From Clostridia bacterium (lineage in GTDB: Bacteria > Bacillota > Clostridia > Oscillospirales > CAG-272), in NCBI GenBank assembly GCA_017416185.1, contig JAFQDF010000035.1, positions 1-51,520 of the forward strand: 51,520 bases of DNA, read 5' to 3'. Positions within the stretch are counted from its first letter, which is position 1; every line of letters begins with the position of its first letter. Position numbers and translations under genes: made by a program. The notes under the pieces were generated by a model. That model ran no database searches. It was not told the DNA's origin and saw only the letters and a program-made list of their open reading frames with translations. Shown one piece after another: positions 14,984-24,560 of the stretch.

Positions 14984-16090
14984 ATGAAGAAGATCGGTAA
15001 TATCATATTCTGCCTCGTGTTCCTTTTGATGCTGGTGCTGCCCTTTGCGTTCACCAACTTTGAAAAGGACGTAATATCAGAAATAGATAACGAATATCTG
15101 CCCGAGCTTGAGACCGAGAGCGTTGAGGCTTTTGTCAAGAGTGCAAACGGCTATCTCGACAAGCGTATAGGCTTTCGTGAACAGAGCCTTGAGCTGTATC
15201 AGCTTCTCAACGACAAGCTTTTTTCCGAGATGGAGCATCCCAACCATACCTACGGAAAGAACGGACATATGTACTATAAGTGGGATAACTACTTTGCGGA
15301 CTGGCAGCATCTGAACCTTGACCCCGAATGGGCAGAGGGCTTTGCTAAGGGAATAAAGAGCTTTCAGGACTATGCGGAGAGTAAGGATAAGAAGTTTATC
15401 TATATGCTCCTGCCCGATAAAAAGACGGTATATCCCGAGTATTTTCCCGAGGGCTATAACATCAAGGGGGATATTTCCCGCACAGATCAGGTATTGGGCT
15501 TTCTCGATGAATATGAGGTCAACTACTACTGGGCAAAGGACACTATGCTCGAGGGCAAGAAGACGATGGCGGTCAACAACAAAAAGTATGACATCACCCA
15601 TTGGAACGAAAACGGTGCATTTATCGTTATAGATGAGCTGCTCTCCCGTGTGGGGCTTGAGGGACTTGATATAGAGGATTATGAGGTGACCGAGAAGGTT
15701 GAAAAATATCTTCCCAACTCAGAGTTTGTCATCAACGAACAAGTACCTTTGTACACCTTAAAGGAACAGGATGCCGTTCTTGACAGGACCTGGCACGAGG
15801 TGAATAGGCTAAAATTCCCCTCGGATAACCCCTCTTATTTTTCCTATCATAAAAATCCCGAAAATTCCGAAGCACCCAGACTTCTCATCATCCACGACAG
15901 CTATCTTGCCGAAAAGGAAAAGTTCTTCTGCGAGAAGGCAAGCGAGCTTTTCTTCCTGCACAGATACAATATCCGTAATCTGGAGGCGTTTTGCTATTAT
16001 GTGGATAAGATCGATCCCGACATAATAGTGTACGAAAATCCCGAAAGAAGCTGGCAGATTGACTTATACAGAGATTTTAATATCGACTAA
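14984..16090 (+). CDS. AlgJ/AlgX-like (SGNH-type) acetyltransfer partner protein
   Basis: A 368-residue protein with an N-terminal signal anchor (about 5-24) and an extracytoplasmic domain. The family signature YDITHWNENGA gives D203 and H206, and LLIIHDSY gives the likely nucleophile S306: the Asp-His-Ser set of the AlgX/AlgJ SGNH fold. It would take the acyl group from the MBOAT protein and place it on a polysaccharide. It starts nine bases after the MBOAT stop with AGGAGG before the ATG. A strong terminator follows at once, closing the operon. Confidence 0.87.
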   Translation: MKKIGNIIFCLVFLLMLVLPFAFTNFEKDVISEIDNEYLPELETESVEAFVKSANGYLDKRIGFREQSLELYQLLNDKLFSEMEHPNHTYGKNGHMYYKWDNYFADWQHLNLDPEWAEGFAKGIKSFQDYAESKDKKFIYMLLPDKKTVYPEYFPEGYNIKGDISRTDQVLGFLDEYEVNYYWAKDTMLEGKKTMAVNNKKYDITHWNENGAFIVIDELLSRVGLEGLDIEDYEVTEKVEKYLPNSEFVINEQVPLYTLKEQDAVLDRTWHEVNRLKFPSDNPSYFSYHKNPENSEAPRLLIIHDSYLAEKEKFFCEKASELFFLHRYNIRNLEAFCYYVDKIDPDIIVYENPERSWQIDLYRDFNID

Positions 16091-16112
16091 AAGGACCCAT
16101 CCGGGTCCTTTT
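16089..16112 (+). terminator. terminator of the acyltransferase operon
   Basis: A 10-bp perfect stem AAAAGGACCC / GGGTCCTTTT with loop ATCC, overlapping the stop codon. Confidence 0.9.
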
Positions 16113-16177
16113 GTGGTTAATATATACATATTTTTGCGATTTTTTTAATTTTTTTATAATAAAATGACAAACTTCTA

Positions 16178-16206
16178 TTGAAACTCGGAGACAAGAGAAG
16201 TATAAT
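16178..16206 (+). promoter_or_regulatory. promoter of the glycogen operon
   Basis: TTGAAA (16178-16183), 17-base spacer, TATAAT (16201-16206), 43 bases before the start codon. Confidence 0.8.
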
Positions 16207-16248
16207 ATATACATATAGATATCAATTTCCCCAAGGGAGGGATTTACG

Positions 16249-18156
16249 TTGGAAAATAAACAAAATAACGCTGCGGCATATCTGTTTCACGAGGGCACGA
16301 ATTATTTTGCATATAAGTATTTCGGCGTGCACTTTGAGAACGGAGAATATGTTTTCCGCGTATGGGCTCCCAATGCCGACTCTGCCTATGTTACGGGACA
16401 TTTTAATTTCTGGTCAAAGGCAGACCCTATGTATGCCGTAGACGATGCAGGTATATGGGAATGCAGGATATCGCCCGAGCGCTTCGGTGACGGTTACGGT
16501 TATAAATACCTGTTTATAAACAAGGGCAGGGAGATATACAAAAGCGATCCTTACGCCTTTTACTCCGAGCTGCCCCCCGAAACAGCCTCACGATGCTATG
16601 ACATAAGCGCTTACAACTGGAATGACCAAAAATGGATGAAGGACCGCAAAAAGCGATTCACCCGTGAAAGGGTGGCCTCTCAGCCGATAAACATATATGA
16701 AGTACATCTCGAGTCCTGGAAACGCCGCGAGGACGGAACGCTTCTTACATATAAGGAATTAGCCGAGGAGCTTGCTCCTTACGTTATACAGATGGGATAT
16801 ACTCACGTTGAGCTTCTGCCTATAACCGAATATCCCTTTGACGGCTCCTGGGGATATCAGGTAACGGGTTATTTTGCACCTACCTCCCGTTTCGGTACAC
16901 CCAAGGACTTTATGGAGTTTGTGGATATAATGCATACCGCAGGCATCGGTGTCATACTTGACTGGGTTCCCGCCCATTTCCCAAAGGACGCTCACGGGCT
17001 TTGTGAGTATGACGGAGGATATCTCTATGAATATCAGGGTGCGGACCGTATGGAGCAGGCGGATTGGGGAACGAGACGCTTTGACGTAGGCAGGGAAGAG
17101 GTTCAATCCTTTCTTATATCCAGTGCTTTGTATTGGGCAGGAGAATACCATATCGACGGTCTCAGGGTGGATGCCGTGGCGTCTATGCTATATCTGGATT
17201 TCTGTAAAAACGAAGGCGAATGGGTGCCTAACGTTTACGGTGACAACCGCTGTCTTGAGGCTGTGGCGTTCTTCCGTAAGCTTAATTCCGCTATGGCAAC
17301 CCATTTTCCCGACGTTATGACCATAGCCGAGGAATCCTCCGACTGGCCCGATCTTACCACCTTTGAGCGTGAGGGTCTTGGCTTTACTATGAAGTGGAAT
17401 ATGGGCTGGATGAACGATACTCTCGACTATGCCGAGACAGACCCCCTGTTCCGTAAGTACAAGCATAACAAGCTTACTTTTACAATGATGTACGCCTTCA
17501 ACGAAAAGTATGTTTTGCCTGTTTCCCACGACGAGGTGGTACACGGCAAAAAGTCGTTTCTTGACAAGATGCCGGGAGATTATAATACAAAGTTTGCGGG
17601 TGCAAGGCTCTTTTTCACTTATATGATGACCCTGCCGGGCAAAAAGCTCAGCTTTATGAGTAACGAGATAGCTCAGTTCAGCGAGTGGGCGTATAAGAAA
17701 AGCGTTGAGTGGTTTATGCTGGACTATCCTATGCACGCACGCTTCCAGCTCTTCTGTGCGCGGCTCAATCATCTTTATCTTGACAATCCCTGTCTCTGGG
17801 AGCAGGATGACTCCTGGGCGGGCTTTAGCTGGATAGATGCGGATAATGCCGATGAAAGTATTATTTCATACCGACGCTTCGACAAAAAGGGAAGGGAGCT
17901 TACTGTTATACTGAATTTCACCCCCGTGTACCGTCAGGGATACCGTATCGGCGTAGGCTACAGCGGAAGCTACAGAGAGGTCATATCAAGTGACAGCCTC
18001 TGCTACGGCGGCTCGGGAGTGGAGAACGGTGCGATGAAGAGCGACGATATCCCTTGGCAGGGCTTGCCCTATTCAATAGTTGCGGATATACCGCCTATGG
18101 GTGCTCTTGTCATCGAATGCAAGCGGAAAAATCCCAAACCTAAATCAAAAAAGTAA
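16249..18156 (+). CDS. glgB: 1,4-alpha-glucan branching enzyme
   Basis: A 635-residue GH13 branching enzyme that cuts alpha-1,4 chains and rejoins them as alpha-1,6 branches in glycogen. An N-terminal CBM48 domain (about 25-120) precedes the barrel. Catalytic residues are visible: D308 in GLRVDAV, E361 in TIAEESS and H427-D428 in VSHDEVVHG. It starts with TTG at 16249; AGGGAGGG seven bases upstream supports this, and no closer ATG or GTG exists. It is the first gene of glgB-glgC-glgD-glgA and ends 36 bp before glgC. The C-terminal tail (KRKNPKPKSKK) is strongly basic. Confidence 0.96.
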   Translation: MENKQNNAAAYLFHEGTNYFAYKYFGVHFENGEYVFRVWAPNADSAYVTGHFNFWSKADPMYAVDDAGIWECRISPERFGDGYGYKYLFINKGREIYKSDPYAFYSELPPETASRCYDISAYNWNDQKWMKDRKKRFTRERVASQPINIYEVHLESWKRREDGTLLTYKELAEELAPYVIQMGYTHVELLPITEYPFDGSWGYQVTGYFAPTSRFGTPKDFMEFVDIMHTAGIGVILDWVPAHFPKDAHGLCEYDGGYLYEYQGADRMEQADWGTRRFDVGREEVQSFLISSALYWAGEYHIDGLRVDAVASMLYLDFCKNEGEWVPNVYGDNRCLEAVAFFRKLNSAMATHFPDVMTIAEESSDWPDLTTFEREGLGFTMKWNMGWMNDTLDYAETDPLFRKYKHNKLTFTMMYAFNEKYVLPVSHDEVVHGKKSFLDKMPGDYNTKFAGARLFFTYMMTLPGKKLSFMSNEIAQFSEWAYKKSVEWFMLDYPMHARFQLFCARLNHLYLDNPCLWEQDDSWAGFSWIDADNADESIISYRRFDKKGRELTVILNFTPVYRQGYRIGVGYSGSYREVISSDSLCYGGSGVENGAMKSDDIPWQGLPYSIVADIPPMGALVIECKRKNPKPKSKK

Positions 18157-18194
18157 TAAATGAGCATATATATCAACCATAAGGAGGATCAGTG

Positions 18195-19382
18195 ATGTTC
18201 AAAAAGAAAGAGTGCGTGGCTATGCTTTTGGCAGGCGGACAGGGTAGCCGTTTATACGCACTTACGCAAAACGTGGCAAAGCCTGCAGTTCCCTTTGGCG
18301 GAAAGTACCGTATTATAGATTTTCCGCTGTCAAACTGCACAAACTCGGGTATTGATACCGTTGGTGTCCTGACCCAGTATCAGCCCCTTGTGCTTAACGA
18401 CTATATAGGAAACGGTCTGCCCTGGGATCTTGACCGTACCTTCGGCGGTGTAAAGATCCTGCCTCCCTATCAGGGCAAGGACTCTGCCGACTGGTATAAG
18501 GGTACTGCCAACGCTATATATCAGAATATGAAGTTTATCGAGCAGTATGATGCAGACTACGTGCTTATACTTTCGGGTGACCATATATACAAGATGGATT
18601 ATGCAAAAATGCTTAAATTCCATAAAAAGAATAATGCCGACTGTACCATTGCGGTAATAGACGTTCCCATAGAGGAGGCAAGCCGCTTCGGTATCATGTC
18701 GGTAAACGAGGATGACTCTATCTTCAAGTTCTCGGAGAAGCCCAAGAATCCCGACTCTACCCTTGCTTCTATGGGTATATACATATTCAACAAGCAGAAG
18801 CTCTTTGATTACCTCACCGAGGACGCAAAGGATCCCGGGTCGGCAAACGATTTCGGTAAAAATATAATCCCCAATATGCTCAACGCAAAGGAGCGTATGT
18901 TTGCCTACCGCTTTGAGGGTTATTGGAAGGACGTCGGAACCCTCTCCAGCCTTTGGGAAGCCAATATGGATCTTCTGGGCGAAAAGCCGACATTCTCCCT
19001 TGACGATGAAAAGTGGAGAATGTTCACAAGACACGGAGCGCGCTCACCTCAGTTTATAGGTGAAGGTGCCGTGATAAAGAACTCTATCGTCAGTGAGGGC
19101 TGTAAGATATACGGCAGGGTGGAAAATTCGGTGCTTTTCGGCAACGTTACCGTTATGCCGGGCGCGGTCGTCCGTGACAGTGTTGTATTGAACCACTGCC
19201 GTATCGGCGCAGGCGCTAACGTAAACTATGCCATACTTGATACGGGAGTCAGCGTAGGCGCAGGTGTTACGCTGGGCGGTGACAAGGCTGCGTCACCCGA
19301 CGTTACGGTTATAGGTGCCGAGACCGTTATAGCCGACGGTGAAAAGATAGAAGCGGGAAGAATGATTCCCGACGTAAGATAA
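18195..19382 (+). CDS. glgC: glucose-1-phosphate adenylyltransferase, catalytic subunit
   Basis: A 395-residue enzyme making ADP-glucose from glucose-1-phosphate and ATP, the committed step of glycogen synthesis. The nucleotide loop [14 protein letters not shown] and the FSEKPKNP sugar-phosphate region are intact, and a left-handed beta-helix of hexapeptide repeats fills the last 110 residues (for example [11 protein letters not shown]). The ATG at 18195 is preferred to GTG at 18192 because AGGAGG is seven bases before it. It is followed 12 bp later by the related glgD, so the enzyme is likely a GlgC/GlgD hetero-oligomer, as in Bacillus-group bacteria. Confidence 0.96.
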   Translation: MFKKKECVAMLLAGGQGSRLYALTQNVAKPAVPFGGKYRIIDFPLSNCTNSGIDTVGVLTQYQPLVLNDYIGNGLPWDLDRTFGGVKILPPYQGKDSADWYKGTANAIYQNMKFIEQYDADYVLILSGDHIYKMDYAKMLKFHKKNNADCTIAVIDVPIEEASRFGIMSVNEDDSIFKFSEKPKNPDSTLASMGIYIFNKQKLFDYLTEDAKDPGSANDFGKNIIPNMLNAKERMFAYRFEGYWKDVGTLSSLWEANMDLLGEKPTFSLDDEKWRMFTRHGARSPQFIGEGAVIKNSIVSEGCKIYGRVENSVLFGNVTVMPGAVVRDSVVLNHCRIGAGANVNYAILDTGVSVGAGVTLGGDKAASPDVTVIGAETVIADGEKIEAGRMIPDVR

Positions 19383-19394
19383 GGGGGCGAGGAT

Positions 19395-20531
19395 ATGAAA
19401 GCAGCAGGCTTGATCTTATCAAATATTCACGACAATAATATTCCCGAGATGACCGCCAGACGAACGATGGCATCCCTGCCCTTTGGCGGAAGATACAGAC
19501 TTATAGACTTTCCTCTCTCCAATATGGTCAACAGCGGCATTACCAAGGTGGGTATCGTTACCCACGATAACTACCGTTCGCTTATCGACCATATAGGAAC
19601 GGGTAAGGACTGGGACCTTGCTCGCAGAAACGGCGGTATTATACTCCTGCCTCCCTTTATTACCGCTTTTGACGGACCAAGAGCAAACAAGCTTTATACT
19701 ACCCGTCTTGAGGCGCTTATGGGCGTTATGGACTTCATCAATCACTGCTCTGAGGACGTTATCGTGCTTTCCGACAGCGACGTGGTATGCAATATGGATC
19801 TGCGTGACGTTATAAATCAGCACGCGGCAACGGGTGCCGACGTTACTGTGGTAGTCCGCGAAAAGACCGTAACCGAATCGGACAGAAGAGCAACGAACTC
19901 TATAGTTGTTTCGGATGAAAACGGAACCGTAAATAAATTCGTCGAGAGCACGGCGGCGATATCAGGCAAGTGCGACGTAAGTATGAATATACTTGTCATT
20001 ACCAGAACCTTCCTTGTTTCTCTGCTTAACAATTCCATAGCTCACGGTCTCAAGGGCTTTTACAGTCAGGCACTTCCTTTCCATTTCGGAAAGGCGGTAT
20101 ACAAGGTATACCGTTATGACGGCTACTGTGCCGAGATAGGTGACTTGAGCAGGTATTTCTCCGCCAATATGCAGTTGCTCAACGAGGGAATCCGTGACGA
20201 GCTGTTTGCCAACAAGGAAAGACCCGTTCTCACCAAGGTACGAAACACACCTCCCACACAGTACGGTGAAAACGCTAAGGTATCAAACTCCCTTATCGCT
20301 GACGGCTGTGTTATAGACGGAACGGTGGAGAACTGTATCCTGTTCAGAGGCGTACATATAAAGAAGGGTGCCGTTGTACGCAACTCTATCCTGCTTCAGG
20401 ACACCTGGGCAGGGGAAAACGTAGGACTGAACTGCGTAATAAGCGATAAGAAGGTCTTTATAAGAGACGGAGTTACACTGTGCGGTCACGAAACTATGCC
20501 CTTCTATATTGCGAAAGGAAAAATGATTTGA
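19395..20531 (+). CDS. glgD: GlgD, non-catalytic partner of glucose-1-phosphate adenylyltransferase
   Basis: A 378-residue paralogue of GlgC. The glycine-rich ATP loop of GlgC is replaced by AAGLILSNIHDNNIPEMT, lacking GGxGxRL, while the RYRLIDFPLSNMVNSGI block and the C-terminal beta-helix remain. This is the known pattern of GlgD, which stimulates GlgC or alters its control rather than catalysing. GGGGGCGAGG precedes the ATG. It sits between glgC and glgA, eight bases before the latter. Confidence 0.94.
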   Translation: MKAAGLILSNIHDNNIPEMTARRTMASLPFGGRYRLIDFPLSNMVNSGITKVGIVTHDNYRSLIDHIGTGKDWDLARRNGGIILLPPFITAFDGPRANKLYTTRLEALMGVMDFINHCSEDVIVLSDSDVVCNMDLRDVINQHAATGADVTVVVREKTVTESDRRATNSIVVSDENGTVNKFVESTAAISGKCDVSMNILVITRTFLVSLLNNSIAHGLKGFYSQALPFHFGKAVYKVYRYDGYCAEIGDLSRYFSANMQLLNEGIRDELFANKERPVLTKVRNTPPTQYGENAKVSNSLIADGCVIDGTVENCILFRGVHIKKGAVVRNSILLQDTWAGENVGLNCVISDKKVFIRDGVTLCGHETMPFYIAKGKMI

Positions 20532-20538
20532 CGTTGTT

Positions 20539-21978
20539 ATGAAAAAAATATTATACGTAGGCAGCGAGTGTATGCCCTTTGCCGCAACAGGCGGCTTAGG
20601 TGACGTTATGGGCAGTCTCCCTGCGGCTCTCAAGAGCTGCGGCGGGGATGACGTTGACGTGCGCTGTGTTATACCTTTATACGACAAGGTCGGTGAAGAG
20701 TGGCGCGCACAGATGAAGACCGAGGCGATATTCACCGTAGAGCTTGGCTGGCGTAAGCAGTACTGCGGTATCCTCTCACTTGAAAAGGACGGGGTAATCT
20801 ATTATTTCGTTGACAACGAGTATTATTTCAAGCGGGGCGCACTTTACGGACATATGGACGACGGTGAGAGATACGCCTTCTTCTCCCTTGCGGTGATAGA
20901 GATGCTCTCTCATATAGACTTCTATCCCGATATACTTCACGCAAACGACTGGCAGAGCGCTATGAGTGTGGTATACCTCAACCTCTGCTACAGAGAAAAA
21001 TCGGGATACGAAAACATAAAGACGGTATTTACCATACATAACATAGAGTATCAGGGTAAGTATGATATGTCCATACTTGCTGATATCTTCGGTCTTGACT
21101 GGAAGCACGTAGGACTTATGGAGTGGGAAAACTCTATGAATCTTATGAAGGCGGCGATAGTTTGTGCCGACCGTGTAAGCACGGTAAGTCCGAGCTATGC
21201 CCGTGAGATACAGACGCCCGAATATGCCCACGGTCTTGACAGTCTCCTTTGTGAGCACAGCTATAAGCTGACGGGTATACTCAACGGTATAGACTATATA
21301 TACAACGATCCCCACAATGATCCGGATATAGCGAAAAAATATATGTGGCGCAGTTTAAAGGGCAAGACGGAAAACAAGCTTGCGCTGCAGAGAGAGCTGG
21401 GACTTCCCGAAAGAGCTGACGTTCCTATGTACTCTATCATTTCAAGACTTGTTGCCCATAAGGGTACCGATCTTGTCTGCGAGATAGGCTACAGGCTGAT
21501 GTCCGAAAAGGATATACAGCTTGTGGTGCTTGGAACGGGTAATGCCGAGTACGAAAACTATTTCCGCGAGCTTGAAAGACAGTTCCCTGATAAGGTAAGA
21601 GCGCTTATCACCTATGACCGCAAGCTCTCAAAGCGTATATATGCGGCATCGGATATGTTTATTATGCCTTCAAAGAGCGAGCCCTGCGGCTTGTCTCAGA
21701 TGATAGCATCCCGTTACGGTGCAGTACCCATCACCCGTGAGACAGGGGGACTTGCCGACTCTATCAAGGGCTATTGGGTCGATAAAGGCGAGATCAAGGG
21801 TAACGGCTTTACCTTTGCTAACTATTCATCGGGTGAGCTGTATGACCGCATATGTGCGTCCTATGAGCTTTACTGTGATACCAAGGCTTTCCGTAAGCTT
21901 CAGCAGAAGGTTATGAAGACAGATTTCTCTTGGTCTGTTTCGGCTCAAAGCTATATGGAAATGTATGACGGAATGTAA
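20539..21978 (+). CDS. glgA: glycogen synthase (ADP-glucose, GT5)
   Basis: A 479-residue GT-B glycosyltransferase that extends glycogen from ADP-glucose. The N-terminal loop reads FAATGGLGDV where many homologues have KTGGL; the Lys is replaced, as in some Clostridia. The C-terminal half has ISRLVAHKGTDL and MPSKSEPCGLSQMIASRYG, the E-x7-E nucleotide-sugar motif region of the family. The ribosome site is weak: the nearest purine run, AAAGGAAAAA, is about 20 bases upstream, so it may be translated by coupling to glgD, which ends seven bases earlier. A strong terminator follows. Confidence 0.95.
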   Translation: MKKILYVGSECMPFAATGGLGDVMGSLPAALKSCGGDDVDVRCVIPLYDKVGEEWRAQMKTEAIFTVELGWRKQYCGILSLEKDGVIYYFVDNEYYFKRGALYGHMDDGERYAFFSLAVIEMLSHIDFYPDILHANDWQSAMSVVYLNLCYREKSGYENIKTVFTIHNIEYQGKYDMSILADIFGLDWKHVGLMEWENSMNLMKAAIVCADRVSTVSPSYAREIQTPEYAHGLDSLLCEHSYKLTGILNGIDYIYNDPHNDPDIAKKYMWRSLKGKTENKLALQRELGLPERADVPMYSIISRLVAHKGTDLVCEIGYRLMSEKDIQLVVLGTGNAEYENYFRELERQFPDKVRALITYDRKLSKRIYAASDMFIMPSKSEPCGLSQMIASRYGAVPITRETGGLADSIKGYWVDKGEIKGNGFTFANYSSGELYDRICASYELYCDTKAFRKLQQKVMKTDFSWSVSAQSYMEMYDGM

Positions 21979-22042
21979 AATGCAAAATGTAAAATGCAAA
22001 ATTATGGAAGAAAACGGGTTCTTGAAGGAACCCGTTTTCTTC
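21979..22042 (+). terminator. TGCAAAA-repeat and terminator after glgA
   Basis: Directly after the stop: TGCAAAATGTAAAATGCAAA, then AATTATGGAAG, then a 15-bp perfect stem GAAGAAAACGGGTTC / GAACCCGTTTTCTTC (22007-22042). Same module as after ferritin and fprA, on the other strand and with a different stem sequence. Confidence 0.9.
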
Positions 22043-22070
22043 ATTATCATAAAAAGTTATTAAGACGGTA

Positions 22071-22099
22071 TTGCAAATTAAGAGATTATGTGGTATCAT
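22071..22099 (+). promoter_or_regulatory. glgP promoter
   Basis: TTGCAA (22071-22076), 17-base spacer, TATCAT (22094-22099), so glgP can be expressed apart from the synthesis genes. Confidence 0.7.
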
Positions 22100-22140
22100 A
22101 CTTTATTATTTATTATTTATTACACTGAAAGGTTTCTTAA

Positions 22141-24558
22141 ATGAACAGCTCATTAAATGTCAATGATGTTAAAAATAATATCAAGGTAAAGCTTGCCCGT
22201 AATTTCGGATGCTCCATTAAGGAAGCCTCCAAGGAGCAGCTCTACAGAGCCTGCGCTCTTACCGTCCGTGATATCCTTTGCGAGAAAAGACAGGCTTTTA
22301 AGACCCGTGTTAACGAAAAGGGTGCAAAGCGTGTTTACTATATGTGTATGGAGTTCCTTGTAGGCAGATCGCTTAAGAACAACCTCTGCAACCTCGGTCT
22401 TTCAGATGTCTATGAGGAGGTTCTTAAAACGACCGGCTATACCCTTGAGGATCTTTATACCTGCGAGCCTGATGCCGGATTGGGTAACGGAGGTCTTGGC
22501 AGACTTGCAGCTTGCTTTATGGACTCTCTGTCCTCTCTTGACTATCCCGCTACGGGCTTCTCTATCTGCTATGAGTACGGTCTTTTCAAGCAGAAGATAA
22601 TCGACGGCGTTCAGGTAGAGATGCCTGACAACTGGCTTCCCGGCGGAGACGTGTGGCTTGTCCCCCGTACAGACAGAAGATTCCGTGTGCGCTTTGGCGG
22701 ACAGATAAAGGAGAGCTGGGACAACGGCAGACTTGAGATAATCTACGAAAACGCAGATGAGATAAACGCCGTACCCTACGATATGATGATGAGCGGTGCG
22801 GACAGCGATGCTGTCAGCCAGCTCCGTCTCTGGAAGGCAGAGGATTTAGACGATTTCAATATGAATCTTTTCTCCGAGGGACAGTACCGACGTGCACTTC
22901 AGTCCTCGGTGGATGCCGAGATAATCTGCAAGGTGCTTTATCCCTCTGATAACCATCACGAGGGTAAGCTGCTTCGTCTGACACAGCAGTATTTTATGGT
23001 CAGCGCATCCTGTCAGAGCATTATCCGTGACCATATGGCATTGTACGGCGATATCAGAAATCTTGCCGATAAAACCGCTATCCATCTTAACGATACCCAT
23101 CCCGCACTTTGTGTTCCCGAGCTTATGCGTATCCTTATGGATGATTACTGTCTCGGATGGGACGAGGCGTGGGATATAGTGACAAGGATGATATCCTATA
23201 CCAATCATACCGTACTTCCCGAGGCTCTTGAAACCTGGAACGAGTCCTTGTTTGCGCTTTTACTGCCGAGACTTCATATGATCGTCAAGGAGATCAACGA
23301 GCGCTTCTGCAGACAGGTATGGGAAAAATATCCCGGCAACTGGGACAGGATCTCCGAGATGGCTGTTATCGGCGACGGAGTGGTACGTATGGCAAACCTC
23401 TCTATCATTGCTTCTCACCATATTAACGGAGTAGCCGAGATACACTCCAACATTCTGAAGGACAGCACCTTCAAGAATTTCTACCGTATGTGGCCCGAGC
23501 GCTTTGACAACGTGACCAACGGCGTTGCCCACAGACGTTGGCTCTGCTATTCTAACCCCGAGCTTGCATCCCTGATCTCTGATTGCATAGGGGATTCCTA
23601 CCGCAAGGACCCCACGGCTCTTGCAGGATTGCGTAAATTTGCGGATGATAAAAACGTGCTTTCCCGACTTGAAGAGATAAAGAAATCTAATAAGATCGCC
23701 TTTGCCGATATCGTAAAAGAACGTACCGGAGAAATTATTGATCCTAACAGTATTTTCGACGTACAGATCAAGCGTTTGCACGAGTATAAGCGTCAGCTTC
23801 TGAACGCTATGCATATCATAGGCCTTTATCAGGAGCTTAAGGCAGACCCCAACGCGGATATCCTTCCTCAGACCTTTATCTTCGGTGCAAAGGCGGCCCC
23901 CGGCTACCGTATGGCAAAGGAGATAATCAAGCTTATCTGGTGTATCGGGGAAGAGATAAAGAAGGATAAGCGTATTTCGGAAAAACTTCGCGTTCTCTTT
24001 ATGGAGGACTATAACGTAACTCTTGCCGAAAGACTTGTTCCCGCAGCAGAGATATCCGAGCAGATTTCCCTTGCAGGCAAGGAAGCCAGCGGTACGGGTT
24101 GTATGAAGCTTATGCTCAACGGCGCTCTTACCATCGGTACCGCAGACGGTGCCAACATCGAGATGGCAAGAGAAGCGGGTGAGGAGAATATGTTTATGTT
24201 CGGTCTTACTGCACCCGAGGTAGACAATCTTCGCACAATGGGCTATCACAGCTCTGATTATTATAACGGAAACGAAAGACTCCAGTATATCGTCAACAGC
24301 CTTAACGCAGGCTACAACGGTCAGTCCTTTTCACATCTTTCAGAGTATCTTTTAGTTCACGATCCTTATATGTGTATGGCTGATTTTGAGTCCTACAGAC
24401 ATATCCATTTAAAGGCATCTGAGACCTACCGCGACCGCGATACCTGGAACCGTATGGCACTTATGAATATAGCAGGCGCAGGCAAGTTTGCCGCTGACCG
24501 CAGTATAGGTGAATACGCAGAGCGTATCTGGCATATAGAGCGTATGATCAAGGAGTAA
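22141..24558 (+). CDS. glgP: glycogen/maltodextrin phosphorylase (GT35)
   Basis: An 805-residue pyridoxal-phosphate enzyme that releases glucose-1-phosphate from glycogen ends, full length for the family. The PLP site is clear at EASGTGCMKLMLNGALTIG, with the Lys in CMK, and DAGLGNGGLGRLAACFMDS and KRLHEYKRQLLN are standard phosphorylase blocks. AAAGG stands before the ATG. It has its own promoter and terminator-separated position after glgA, and runs into a GH13 gene two bases later, which suggests a degradation operon distinct from synthesis. Confidence 0.96.
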   Translation: MNSSLNVNDVKNNIKVKLARNFGCSIKEASKEQLYRACALTVRDILCEKRQAFKTRVNEKGAKRVYYMCMEFLVGRSLKNNLCNLGLSDVYEEVLKTTGYTLEDLYTCEPDAGLGNGGLGRLAACFMDSLSSLDYPATGFSICYEYGLFKQKIIDGVQVEMPDNWLPGGDVWLVPRTDRRFRVRFGGQIKESWDNGRLEIIYENADEINAVPYDMMMSGADSDAVSQLRLWKAEDLDDFNMNLFSEGQYRRALQSSVDAEIICKVLYPSDNHHEGKLLRLTQQYFMVSASCQSIIRDHMALYGDIRNLADKTAIHLNDTHPALCVPELMRILMDDYCLGWDEAWDIVTRMISYTNHTVLPEALETWNESLFALLLPRLHMIVKEINERFCRQVWEKYPGNWDRISEMAVIGDGVVRMANLSIIASHHINGVAEIHSNILKDSTFKNFYRMWPERFDNVTNGVAHRRWLCYSNPELASLISDCIGDSYRKDPTALAGLRKFADDKNVLSRLEEIKKSNKIAFADIVKERTGEIIDPNSIFDVQIKRLHEYKRQLLNAMHIIGLYQELKADPNADILPQTFIFGAKAAPGYRMAKEIIKLIWCIGEEIKKDKRISEKLRVLFMEDYNVTLAERLVPAAEISEQISLAGKEASGTGCMKLMLNGALTIGTADGANIEMAREAGEENMFMFGLTAPEVDNLRTMGYHSSDYYNGNERLQYIVNSLNAGYNGQSFSHLSEYLLVHDPYMCMADFESYRHIHLKASETYRDRDTWNRMALMNIAGAGKFAADRSIGEYAERIWHIERMIKE

Positions 24559-24560
24559 TT

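Noticed and set aside
16249..18156. Alpha-amylase rather than branching enzyme
   Set aside because: The N-terminal CBM48, the NIYEVHLESW block and the neighbours glgC, glgD and glgA fit GlgB; there is no signal peptide.
23260..24249. A 329-residue minus-strand open frame opposite glgP
   Set aside because: Shadow of the glycogen phosphorylase reading frame; no motifs or start signals.
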